64,000 bases of DNA. Origin: Blattamonas nauphoetae (lineage: Eukaryota > Preaxostyla > Oxymonadida). The translations under genes were made by a program, and so were the position numbers. Under the pieces are notes generated by a model that was not told the DNA's origin, did no database searches, and saw nothing but the letters and a program-made list of their open reading frames with translations. Below are positions 35,824 to 46,527 of this stretch, piece by piece (position 1 is the first letter of the stretch; each line of letters starts with the position of its first letter). The stretch is taken from contig JARBJD010000251.1 in assembly GCA_033064195.1 (NCBI GenBank), positions 47,845-111,844 of the forward strand, in the 5' to 3' direction.

Positions 35824-35917
35824 TGTCAATGTGTCACATGAATATCCGGAGTGGAATCTGAGTCACACTTCACTCCAAATGTAAAATTATTATTGGTGAG
35901 CTGTTGCAACTGTCTCG

Positions 35918-37627
35918 ATGTCATTCATTGAAGATAGTCTCTCAGACGATGAAGACAGTGATTTCGTTCCTCCTCCTGATGAAACTTTTGCCAGTCGTGC
36001 CAGTGCAATCGAAGACTCCAAAGCCTTCGCTCTTCGAAATGGCTACATCCTGTCGATAGCTGGAGGAAAAGTGGATTCAAAGGCAATTCTGAAATGTAAA
36101 CACAGTAAGTCATACCATAGTACCGATGGCACAGATTCCATACAGAAGAGGAAGCGATTCTCAATCGCTGGTTCGTGTCCATTCGGTGTCTACATTCGGA
36201 AGATAGGTGACAAAGAATGGAGGCGAACCTGGAACCATCGCGAACACGACCACAAGCACGTAGAACAGATGGGCGTTTACCATGAGGCTCGGGGTCTCAC
36301 GGATGAGGAACGGAAATCAGCAATAGCACAGTTTGCGGCGGGAACAAGACGGAAGAACATCCTCGTTGGCATCAATTCTACAAGAGAAGTGCCAGTGATT
36401 GGCAAAGATCTTACAAACCTTCTGAGAGAAGAGCAAAAGAAGGCCATGCAAGGCAGGACCGCGATGGAGATGCTTGAAGCTGAGCTAAGTGAAGAAAAGT
36501 GGATTTTTAGAAAAATGCAAGATCAAGAAGGACACCTTCGAGCTTTGTTCTTTGCAGACCCCAGGTCTGTTCAGATGTTTCGCTTGTTTCCATCTGTTGT
36601 CTACCTGGATTCAACTTATAAAACGAACAGGTACGGAATGCCCCTCCTCCATTTTGCAGGGCGCACATCCTGCGGCGACACTTTTTCTATCGGTTTTGGA
36701 TTGATGAGGGGAGAAGCAGAAAATGATATCTCCGAAATACTGCACACCTTTAACGATCTAGTAGGATTCAAAAATGTTGAAGTCATACTTTCCGATAGAT
36801 CACTCGCCCAGTTGAATGCTCTACATAGTACTCTGCCTGCCGTTCCAGTCATTCTCTGCCGTTTCCACATTCTCACAGCTGTCAAAGCATACTTTCTTCC
36901 TCTCCTCATCAATCCGAAAACAAAGCTGCCTGACAACAAATTGCTTGAGGATTTTATGGGAGATTTCAATCAATGATCTCCAGAAAGCACGAAATCAAAT
37001 TTCATCCTTGCCTTTGAGTCCCTAAAACAAAAATACTCAAAAATCCCAAAGGGAATGTCATACCTTTCGAATACTTGGCTGCCATTTGCAGACAAGTTCT
37101 GTTCATACTCAATTGACCGCCATCCCCATCTTGGAGAACTCACCACATCTCCTCTAGAAGGTCTCCATCGAGTCCTTAAGGACTATATCGTTACTCCTTC
37201 CCAACACCTTTTTACGACTGTTGACAGAATCGCTTCATATACAACGGCCCAACTCGCAGTTTTACAAAGAAATTTGGAGCGCGAAAAAATTATGCAACCA
37301 GCATATCTCCGAGACCAACATCTCCTCCATTCTGTTATTGGCGTCGTGTCCGTTGATTGTCTGAAGGCAATCAGTGATATCGCAGTAGATGGAAGGAACC
37401 ATCCCACAAAAAGATGTGACTGCCTCATCCAAAGAACCCATCGCGTCCCTTGCCTGTGCAACATACGGAACAAAATTCAGCGAGGAATATCCATCCAACC
37501 ATCTGAAATTGGCAAATGTTGGTGGTTGGCACCTGACACGCCTCACCCAGACCAAACCTCATTATCCACTCCACAACAACTATTGGAGCCGAAGAGCCGT
37601 GCGCAAGTCACAAGGAAAACAAATTGA
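35918..37627 (+). CDS. Mutator-like (MULE) transposase with one in-frame TGA
   Basis: The ATG at 35918 opens 352 codons, then TGA (36974-36976). The same frame then continues uninterrupted to a TGA at 37625-37627, about 569 codons in all. In order: acidic N-terminus; zinc-binding region of FAR1/WRKY-GCM1 type (C60, C87, H110 and H112 in REHDH); first catalytic Asp in VVYLDSTYKTNRYG (D231); second in VEVILSDRS (D293); CRFH motif (C314/H317). After the TGA comes the Glu-bearing LTTSPLEGLHRVLK and a SWIM zinc finger (CDCLIQRTHRVPCLC). The MULE domain set is complete. The TGA may be a disabling mutation, a read-through site or a sequence error. The gene lies between the two 30-bp arrays and probably belongs with them. 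Confidence 0.85.
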
Positions 37628-38422
37628 AAGGAGGAGCAACAAAGCTCGGGAACCAGCGGATATCAGAGTCATTCGACTCGCTCAACAGAAAAAGCTGAAA
37701 AGAGCGATACTGAATGAGCAACAGAAGAAAGAAACCGAACATAAGTAAAAAATGTCCCTGAATCATCCCATCAGATGCGAGATGATTCTCAACAGTTTAG
37801 ATTCTTTCATTGAGAAGCTTTTAAACAATTTATAGACCCTCCCTATTTCGACAGCGAGTCCAAGTGAAGAGTATTAACAACGAGATGCAATAATTAGGTT
37901 ATCTGCATCTGATTGAAAAGTTGGGAACGCTTTTTCAAAGAATGGGTCCCAAATTGAAACTCCACATCTCAATCAGTATTTAAGATCGTCGATCTCTAAT
38001 TTCCCAAGTATCACCTCTTCTCCATCACCACCTCAAATATCTCAAAAGACTACCTTATCTATCACAACTCTCCTCTTCCGATGGAACGAAATGGATTCAT
38101 CTATGTCCCTGTCAAGCCGAAAACTTTGAACTCTCTTTAAATCACTTCACCATGACGACATTTCGGATGGTGTCGAGGGGGGCGATTCTCAATCCCCATA
38201 CGCATCAAGAACGTCATCCCAACAGCATCGACACCGTCTTCCCCAACAACCAGATGATGACACTGAAAAGACACCCTCAACACAAATGGGAATGTCTGGG
38301 AGTCCTCGACCACGCCACTTGCACTATTGGCAGCATCCTTCGATGAGGGACCAGAATTGCATCCCGGACGAATTCAATCCCATCATCGCGGAATCTCTCA
38401 ACCATCAATACCCTCCTCGTCA
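37628..38422. other. Spacer between transposase and right array
   Basis: This is the downstream region of the transposase. An overlapping Lys/Arg/Gln-rich frame (37389-37748) could be an alternative C-terminus. Pyrimidine-rich sequence follows near 38000-38060. No other gene is supported. Confidence 0.35.
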
Positions 38423-41400
38423 GCAGTCGCTTCGTGAGAACCATCTCCGCAACCAGTCGCTTCGTGAGAACCATCTCTTCAAGCAGTCGCTTCGTGAGAA
38501 CCATCTCTTCAAGCAGTCGCTTCGTGAGAACCATCTCCGCAACCAGTCGCTTCGGGAGAACCATCTCCGCAACCAGTCGCTTCGTGAGAACCATCTCCGC
38601 AACCAGTCGCTTCGTGAGAACCATCTCCGCAACCAGTCGCTTCGTGAGAACCATCTCCGCAACCAGTCGCTTCGTGAGAACCATCTCCGCAACCAGTCGC
38701 TTCGTGAGAACCATCTCCGCAACCAGTCGCTTCGTGAGAACCATCTCTTCAAGCAGTCGCTTCGTGAGAACCATCTCCGCAACCAGTCGCTTCGTGAGAA
38801 CCATCTCCGCAACCAGTCGCTTCGTGAGAACCATCTCCGCAACCAGTCGCTTCGTGAGAACCATCTCTTCAAGCAGTCGCTTCGTGAGAACCATCTCCGC
38901 AACCAGTCGCTTCGTGAGAACCATCTCCGCAACCAGTCGCTTCGTGAGAACCATCTCCGCAACCAGTCGCTTCGTGAGAACCATCTCCGCAACCAGTCGC
39001 TTCGTGAGAACCATCTCCGCAACCAGTCGCTTCGTGAGAACCATCTCTTCAAGCAGTCGCTTCGTGAGAACCATCTCCGCAACCAGTCGCTTCGTGAGAA
39101 CCATCTCCGCAACCAGTCGCTTCGTGAGAACCATCTCCGCAACCAGTCGCTTCGTGAGAACCATCTCCGCAACCAGTCGCTTCGTGAGAACCATCTCCGC
39201 AACCAGTCGCTTCGTGAGAACCATCTCCGCAACCAGTCGCTTCGTGAGAACCATCTCCGCAACCAGTCGCTTCGTGAGAACCATCTCCGCAACCAGTCGC
39301 TTCGTGAGAACCATCTCTTCAAGCAGTCGCTTCGTGAGAACCATCTCCGCAACCAGTCGCTTCGGAGAACCATCTCCGCAACCAGTCGCTTCGTGAGAAC
39401 CATCTCCGCAACCAGTCGCTTCGTGAGAACCATCTCCGCAACCAGTCGCTTCGTGAGAACCATCTCCGCAACCAGTCGCTTCGTGAGAACCATCTCCGCA
39501 ACCAGTCGCTTCGTGAGAACCATCTCCTCAAGCAGTCGCTTCGTGAGAACCATCTCCGCAACCAGTCGCTTCGTGAGAACCATCTCCGCAACCAGTCGCT
39601 TCGTGAGAACCATCTCCGCAACCAGTCGCTTCGTGAGAACCATCTCCGCAACCAGTCGCTTCGTGAGAACCATCTCTTCAAGCAGTCGCTTCGTGAGAAC
39701 CATCTCCGCAACCAGTCGCTTCGTGAGAACCATCTCCGCAACCAGTCGCTTCGTGAGAACCATCTCCGCAACCAGTCGCTTCGTGAGAACCATCTCTTCA
39801 AGCAGTCGCTTCGTGAGAACCATCTCCGCAACCAGTCGCTTCGTGAGAACCATCTCCGCAACCAGTCGCTTCGTGAGAACCATCTCTTCAAGCAGTCGCT
39901 TCGTGAGAACCATCTCTTCAAGCAGTCGCTTCGGGAGAACCATCTCCGCAACCATTCGCTTCGTGAGAACCATCTCTTCAAGCAGTCGCTTCGTGAGAAC
40001 CATCTCCGCAACCAGTCGCTTCGGAGAACCATCTCCGCAACCAGTCGCTTCGTGAGAACCATCTCCGCAACCAGTCGCTTCGTGAGAACCATCTCCGCAA
40101 CCAGTCGCTTCGTGAGAACCATCTCCGCAACCAGTCGCTTCGTGAGAACCATCTCTTCAAGCAGTCGCTTCGTGAGAACCATCTCCGCAACCAGTCGCTT
40201 CGTGAGAACCATCTCCGCAACCAGTCGCTTCGTGAGAACCATCTCCGCAACCAGTCGCTTCGTGAGAACCATCTCCGCAACCAGTCGCTTCGTGAGAACC
40301 ATCTCTTCAAGCAGTCGCTTCGTGAGAACCATCTCCGCAACCAGTCGCTTCGTGAGAACCATCTCCGCAACCAGTCGCTTCGTGAGAACCATCTCCGCAA
40401 CCAGTCGCTTCGTGAGAACCATCTCTTCAAGCAGTCGCTTCGTGAGAACCATCTCCGCAACCAGTCGCTTCGGAGAACCATCTCCGCAACCAGTCGCTTC
40501 GTGAGAACCATCTCCGCAACCAGTCGCTTCGTGAGAACCATCTCCGCAACCAGTCGCTTCGTGAGAACCATCTCCGCAACCAGTCGCTTCGTGAGAACCA
40601 TCTCTTCAAGCAGTCGCTTCGTGAGAACCATCTCCGCAACCAGTCGCTTCGTGAGAACCATCTCCGCAACCAGTCGCTTCGTGAGAACCATCTCCGCAAC
40701 CAGTCGCTTCGTGAGAACCATCTCCGCAACCAGTCGCTTCGTGAGAACCATCTCTTCAAGCAGTCGCTTCGTGAGAACCATCTCCGCAACCAGTCGCTTC
40801 GTGAGAACCATCTCCGCAACCAGTCGCTTCGTGAGAACCATCTCCGCAACCAGTCGCTTCGTGAGAACCATCTCTTCAAGCAGTCGCTTCGTGAGAACCA
40901 TCTCCGCAACCAGTCGCTTCGGAGAACCATCTCCGCAACCAGTCGCTTCGTGAGAACCATCTCCGCAACCAGTCGCTTCGTGAGAACCATCTCCGCAACC
41001 AGTCGCTTCGTGAGAACCATCTCCGCAACCAGTCGCTTCGTGAGAACCATCTCCGCAACCAGTCGCTTCGTGAGAACCATCTCCTCAAGCAGTCGCTTCG
41101 TGAGAACCATCTCCGCAACCAGTCGCTTCGTGAGAACCATCTCCGCAACCAGTCGCTTCGTGAGAACCATCTCCGCAACCAGTCGCTTCGTGAGAACCAT
41201 CTCCGCAACCAGTCGCTTCGTGAGAACCATCTCTTCAAGCAGTCGCTTCGTGAGAACCATCTCCGCAACCAGTCGCTTCGTGAGAACCATCTCCGCAACC
41301 AGTCGCTTCGTGAGAACCATCTCCGCAACCAGTCGCTTCGTGAGAACCATCTCCGCAACCAGTCGCTTCGTGAGAACCATCTCCGCAACCAGTCGCTTCG

Positions 41401-42655
41401 TGAGAACCATCTCCTCAAGCAGTCGCTTCGTGAGAACCATCTCCGCAACCAGTCGCTTCGTGAGAACCATCTCCGCAACCAGTCGCTTCGTGAGAACCAT
41501 CTCTTCAAGCAGTCGCTTCGTGAGAACCATCTCCGCAACCAGTCGCTTCGTGAGAACCATCTCCGCAACCAGTCGCTTCGTGAGAACCATCTCCGCAACC
41601 AGTCGCTTCGTGAGAACCATCTCTTCAAGCAGTCGCTTCGTGAGAACCATCTCCGCAACCAGTCGCTTCGTGAGAACCATCTCCTCAAGCAGTCGCTTCG
41701 TGAGAACCATCTCCGCAACCAGTCGCTTCGTGAGAACCATCTCCGCAACCAGTCGCTTCGTGAGAACCATCTCCTCAAGCAGTCGCTTCGTGAGAACCAT
41801 CTCTTCAAGCAGTCGCTTCGTGAGAACCATCTCCGCAACCAGTCGCTTCGTGAGAACCATCTCCGCAACCAGTCGCTTCGTGAGAACCATCTCCGCAACC
41901 AGTCGCTTCGTGAGAACCATCTCTTCAAGCAGTCGCTTCGTGAGAACCATCCCCGCAACCAGTCGCTTCGTGAGAACCATCTCCGCAACCAGTCGCTTCG
42001 TGAGAACCATCTCCTCAACCAGTCGCTTCGTGAGAACCATCTCCTCAAGCAGTCGCTTCGTGAGAACCATCTCCGCAACCAGTCGCTTCGTGAGAACCAT
42101 CTCCTCAAGCAGTCGCTTCGTGAGAACCATCTCCTCAAGCAGTCGCTTCGTGAGAACCATCTCCGCAACCAGTCGCTTCGTGAGAACCATCTCCGCAACC
42201 AGTCGCTTCGTGAGAACCATCTCCGCAACCAGTCGCTTCGGAGAACCATCTCCGCAACCAGTCGCTTCGTGAGAACCATCTCTTCAACCAGTCGCTTCGT
42301 GAGAACCATCTCCGCAACCAGTCGCTTCGTGAGAACCATCTCCGCAACCAGTCGCTTCGTGAGAACCATCTCCGCAACCAGTCGCTTCGTGAGAACCATC
42401 TCCGCAACCAGTCGCTTCGTGAGAACCATCTCCGCAACCAGTCGCTTCGTGAGAACCATCTCTTCAAGCAGTCGCTTCGTGAGAACCATCTCCGCAACCA
42501 GTCGCTTCGGAGAACCATCTCCGCAACCAGTCGCTTCGTGAGAACCATCTCCGCAACCAGTCGCTTCGTGAGAACCATCTCCGCAACCAGTCGCTTCGTG
42601 AGAACCATCTCCGCAACCAGTCGCTTCGTGAGAACCATCTCCTCAAGCAGTCGCT
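38423..42655 (-). repeat. Right array of 30-bp units, inverted, about 4.2 kb
   Basis: About 141 units of the reverse complement of the left array (GAGAACCATCTC followed by CGCAACCAGTCGCTTC, with TTCAAGC and CTCAAGC variants). One-base-short units (CTTCGGAGAACC in place of CTTCGTGAGAACC) occur at about 39364, 40023, 40472, 40920, 42240 and 42508. The segments between 40023-40472 and 40472-40920 are identical 449-bp blocks, a higher-order repeat. The outer edge is not degenerate but abruptly joins the CAP-family gene at about 42655. Confidence 0.97.
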
Positions 42656-44938
42656 CAACTGATTGTGTTTCCGATGAAGAGGAATAACCAACTGAGAACG
42701 TCGTTGTCAGCGATGAAAACTTGAAACTGTATGTTCCACTTGTCAAAAGATCCGCTCCGGTCAGTTTCAACGACACTTTCGCATTGTCCGTCAGATTCGA
42801 CACTGTCACACCAGTCACACGAGCAGGACCTTTCGGAACCGTGAATGTCTGCCCCGTCGTTCCACTCAGCGAATATGTCGAATGCTCAATCGATGTGATC
42901 GTGTACTTCGTTCCATACGAAACTGCTCCAGTCGGGAAAATACCAATCGTCCCACTGTTCCCACTCGACGTCGACGACGACCCTGACATCGTCGCGGTTT
43001 GCGTTGTTCCACTCGTGTACTTCACTGTGAATGTTCCCGTCGTCGGCAGATTCGACCCTTTCACTGTCAAAACCATCCCTTTCTTGTCTGTTGTCAGCGT
43101 CGACGACACCGATGTTACTGTCGCAGGAATTGCTGGGGCGGGTGGGGTGTCGATGTAGGACGACGATGGTTTGTCGTCTGTGACGTCAGGTTGGTCTTGG
43201 CCGCGATCTCCACATTGATTTTATTGTCGAGCACAACTGTGAATGTCCCAGTCGTCGGGAGGAACCAGCCGACGAGGGTCATATCAAGGAAGTTCGGATC
43301 AGAATTCAGCTGCAACGTGATCTCGTTGACAACGGGCCGTGTGGAAGGGGCTCTGGGCGACGTGTAGGTTCGGGCTGCGTAAAGGATTGCGACGCCGTCC
43401 ATCCACGCCCCGTCAGTGAAGTGAGCCGCTTCGTACTTCACATTCGTTCCATCAACCTTAATTGGACCGCTTTGGGCTAATGTCGTGCTCTGAACATTGC
43501 AGGAGATGTTGATGTTGTTGACCTTGATTTTTACGACCTTCCCTGTGAACCCTCCCCAATGACGTCAAAATGAAATATGTCGGATCGACATTATACGATT
43601 TCGGATGGTTTTCGATGACATGGGTGCGAGTGGCAGGAACAGCGACATTTGGCGAGGAATGCGTGATTGTCTTTCCCGAGCTGTGGGTGATGCTCGTGAC
43701 CTTATAAGTCGTTGAGAAGGCCAGAACAGCGTCTGTCCCGCTCGCTTTGACGAGTGTCGTGCTGCTTCCCGTGAGTGTTGGCCCTTCAAACGTGAGGGTG
43801 ATGGTGTTTTTGAGAACAACTGTGTATGTTCCAGCGATGAGAAGATTCGTTCCCACAATCTGAAGTTCGGTGGAGTCGACGCTGGTTGTTGGATTGGTGG
43901 CTGTGATGCTTTTCACGGTTGGATTTCCGTTGGGAGTTGGAAAGTGACATTCTGACAGAACACGACGCGAGTGGTCGTCATCACAGATTTCATTGTGTAT
44001 TTGACGCCAGACTGGATCTTACCGGACCCAATGGGAACATTGGTGTTGGATCCTTGTGTTGTATTTGAGAAGGTCAGCGTGAATTTAAACTCCGTTCCGG
44101 ACGGATTGGTACAAACGGCGTCGAACGTCCCAGTGATGAATGCACGTCCAACAGCTGTAATCGTCGCAGATGATCCTCCACTATTCTCGAGAATTTGGAT
44201 TCCTGTGATTTGAGGCACGATGAGTCCGTCTGTCCAAGCGTACATTGTGTGCTTCACATACGGATCGTCAGTGACTTTGGTACCAAACTCAACGAACATC
44301 TGGCATCCATAGATGGGAAATGCTGCCGACGCCGAAGCATGATGAAACGCGATGGCTGCAGCGTTAGTTGTTGCTTCTTCAATATTCTTGCGATGGCCCT
44401 CCGAGTTAAACCATTGAACCATTCCCTCGTACGCCGTAGAAGTCCCATGATATCGATAGAGAACATTTTCTCGACAAGTACCGGAGCCACCACTTGACCA
44501 GTAGAGGTTGCAGCGTGCTTCTCTGTTGTCGTGGCTGATGTTTGTTTGTGTCGCCATATATTGGTCATGCAAATAACACTGATGATGCATCAGAGGGTGC
44601 CAATACAAAAGTGGCGATTTATTTTTGTTGGCGCGGTGCTTGTTGGTGATGGCGAGAGCTTGTCGTCCAAGAGCAATAGAATAATCGTAGTCGCTTTGAT
44701 CAGGGAGTCGGAGGACATCGTACATTCGCAAAACAGTATGGTTGACAGCGTTACTGCTGGCAGTGAGATTGGTTTGGTTTGAATTCGGAGGAACGAATCG
44801 ATAGATTTTTGTATTTGAAGATGCCACCTCCGCGAAATTTCCATGATTTTTGCTTGGATTTCGAATATTTTGGTCGATAGGAAGCGAACCAGATGCATGG
44901 AGATGTGAAAGGAAATAAAGGTGAAAGAGCCAGATCAT
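42656..44938 (-). pseudogene. CAP/SCP-domain secreted protein with repeated beta-sandwich-like domains; 3' end lost in array
   Basis: The ATG at 44938 opens a signal peptide (MIWLFHLYFLSHLHASG), then a CAP (SCP/PR-1) domain: NKHRANKNKSPLLYW, the His in ISHDNREARC, CRENVLYRYHG, NSEGHRKNIEE and YGCQMFVEFG. The characteristic His and Glu positions are present. Repeated IPT/Ig-like units follow (TITAVGRAFITGTFDAVC, STELQIVGTNLLIAGTYTVV, VLTVKGSNLPTTGTFTVKY, KVSLKLTGADLLTSGTYSF). They are read in shifting frames, with single-base-type breaks near 43925, 43555 and 43165. The last unit runs directly into the 30-bp array (SSSSETQSVE, then array residues), so the natural C-terminus is absent. It would be a secreted protein if expressed. 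Confidence 0.7.
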
Positions 44939-45183
44939 GAGTTGAACACTTTATGGCCTCTGATCACATGTCCCAGAGATCTCTCCCATTGATAAATGTT
45001 TCCAGACCCTACAGGTATGGGAATTGGTCCTTGCCGATAAATTTTTGGGCGATCGACGGTCATTTCACAACTTTAGTTTTTGCCACCACGGTTTTTATCA
45101 AAAAACGCATCAGAAAAACGATAATTGTGAAATGGAGTTTCCCGTCGGTGGGGCGGCTCGATCGTCCCATTGAATGACAAAGC
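44939..45183. other. Spacer between the CAP gene and the mariner remnant
   Basis: No gene is supported. It probably includes the 3' untranslated part of the minus-strand mariner remnant, whose terminus I cannot define. Confidence 0.3.
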
Positions 45184-45458
45184 TCAGTACCGTCCCTCGT
45201 TCCTTATTACGTCTTCACACTGTGCCATCATTTTTCGGAACACCTTTCTCCTCATTTCAGCTTTCTGTGCTCTCATGAATGTGTACACAGCCTCAAGAAT
45301 ACCTTCATCAGAATCCACGATCAAACCCCTTAATTCAGTTTTCATATGGCCGAAGAGCCAAAAGTCGCATGGAGCCAAGTGGGACAATATTTTTGACATC
45401 ATAGGTCTCAACCGAAAAGGACACTTTCCTAAAATTCGTAAATCCTTCACGAATTGAG
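45184..45458 (-). pseudogene. Mariner transposase, C-terminal part (split by element D)
   Basis: The minus-strand frame holds the conserved mariner C-terminal motif LAPCDFWLFGHMKTELRG (normally preceded by SPD) and ends CEDVIRNEGRY-stop. Its coding sequence resumes on the far side of element D (49301-49419, ending SRISIKKYI). Joined at the single 8-bp target copy, the reading frame is uninterrupted (KKYISSQFVKDLRIL). The N-terminal half and first catalytic residues are not found, and the YSPD motif is degraded, so this is an inactive remnant. Confidence 0.75.
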
Positions 45459-45798
45459 ATGATATGTTATGATGAGTAGTTGTCCTGTCCTCCTCGCTTT
45501 CTGTCCGTCCTCCACTTTTTCTTGTCCTATTCTGAAAATGAGAGAAATTTGCGATTTTTTGTTATTTCCAATGATAATATTGCATTTTAGGATGAATATT
45601 GGCTTGGTTTTGTGAAAAATCCTGAAAACCAACGACTTCGATGAGGAAAATTATATTGAGGGTTGATCACAAAAGACTCATCTCGAACACTCTTGTTTCC
45701 GATGAAATGTTACGGAAGAGAGAATTAAAAAGATGTTAGAAGGGTCCGGATGGACTTGTGACGAAGCAAGCAAACTCCATCTATTTGAAAACACTTTC

Positions 45799-46527
45799 TT
45801 AAGCTGGGTCGGGACAGACGGCACACGATCGAGTGAGAATACGGTTGATTTCATCCATTGAACGTAAGAAACCTGGAGAGGATAGAGCAGGCGATCGTGG
45901 GGAGGATGGAGCAGGCGATCGTGGAGAGGATAGAGCAGGCGATCGTGGAGAGGATAGAGCAGGCGATCGTGGGGAGGAAGGAGCTGACGATCGTGGGGAG
46001 GAAGGAGCTGGCGATCGTGGGGAGGGAGGAGCTGACGATCGTGGGGAGGAAGGAGCTGGCGATCGTGGGGAGGAAGGAGCTGACGATCGTGGGGAGGGAG
46101 GAGCTGACGATCGTGGGGAGGATGGAGCAGGCGATCGTGGGGAGGGAGGAGCTGACGATCGTGGGGAGGGAGGAGCTGACGATCGTGGGGAGGAAGGTGC
46201 TGACGATCGTGGGGAGGATGGAGCAGGCGATCGTGGGGAGGGAGGAGCTGACGATCGTGGGGAGGAAGGAGCTGGCGATCGTGGAGATAATGGAACAGGC
46301 GGGTATAATCCCACACATCTCACTCGCTCCTCGGCCATGTCCCATCTGTGTGTCCCATTGGTGGGTGTGAAGACGAAGTCGCTGACCCATTCTCCACCAC
46401 ACAACTTGGCATTGAAGGAACACCCTTCTGAGGATCTCGAAACGTGGTTGTGGCTGTCATGGCTGAGGATCTTGTTGTGAACAGTGCAGGTGTGATTGTT
46501 GTTGATGTGGAAATATTGACATCGCAT
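45799..46527 (-). pseudogene. Surface-protein fragment with an 8-residue coding minisatellite
   Basis: The minus-strand frame begins in ordinary sequence ([20 protein letters not shown]) and runs into about 17 repeats of an 8-residue unit (RSSAPPSP / RSPAPSSP). It then reads [16 protein letters not shown] to a stop at 45799. A Pro/Ser-rich repeat of this kind would form an extended stalk. The opposite strand is also open (GADDRGEE repeat), but the flanking coding-like sequence is on the minus strand. Upstream it probably connects to the frames at 46.3-48.2 kb. Confidence 0.5.
45885..46300. repeat. 24-bp minisatellite, about 17 units
   Basis: The unit contains GATCGTGGGGAGGA followed by AGGAGCTGAC or TGGAGCAGGC variants. 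It is a multiple of three and open in several frames on both strands. Confidence 0.9.

Larger units (their letters stand above)
28553..42655. mobile_element. Putative giant foldback Mutator-like element
   Basis: Two arrays of the same 30-bp unit face each other (7.3 kb and 4.2 kb) with a Mutator-like transposase gene between them. This is the layout expected of a MULE whose terminal inverted repeats have become minisatellites, as in foldback elements. Against a single simple insertion, I find no target duplication. The left outer edge borders a mariner fragment, while the right outer edge cuts directly into a CAP-family gene. Confidence 0.55.

Noticed and set aside
28525-35861. Giant ORFs (up to 2058 codons) across the arrays as real proteins
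   Set aside because: The same array is open in several frames on both strands simply because the unit is 30 bp and lacks stops. There is no start context or unique domain.
28553-42655. CRISPR-like array, because of regular 30-bp repeats
   Set aside because: The units are directly tandem with no spacers, there are no cas genes, and the surroundings are eukaryotic with introns.
42721-43158. Plus-strand 145-codon frame antisense to the CAP-type gene
   Set aside because: The minus strand carries the recognisable repeat-domain sequence. The plus frame is its shadow.
45833-46480. Plus-strand [14 protein letters not shown] protein
   Set aside because: It is a shadow of the 24-bp minisatellite. 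The flanking coding-like sequence is on the minus strand.
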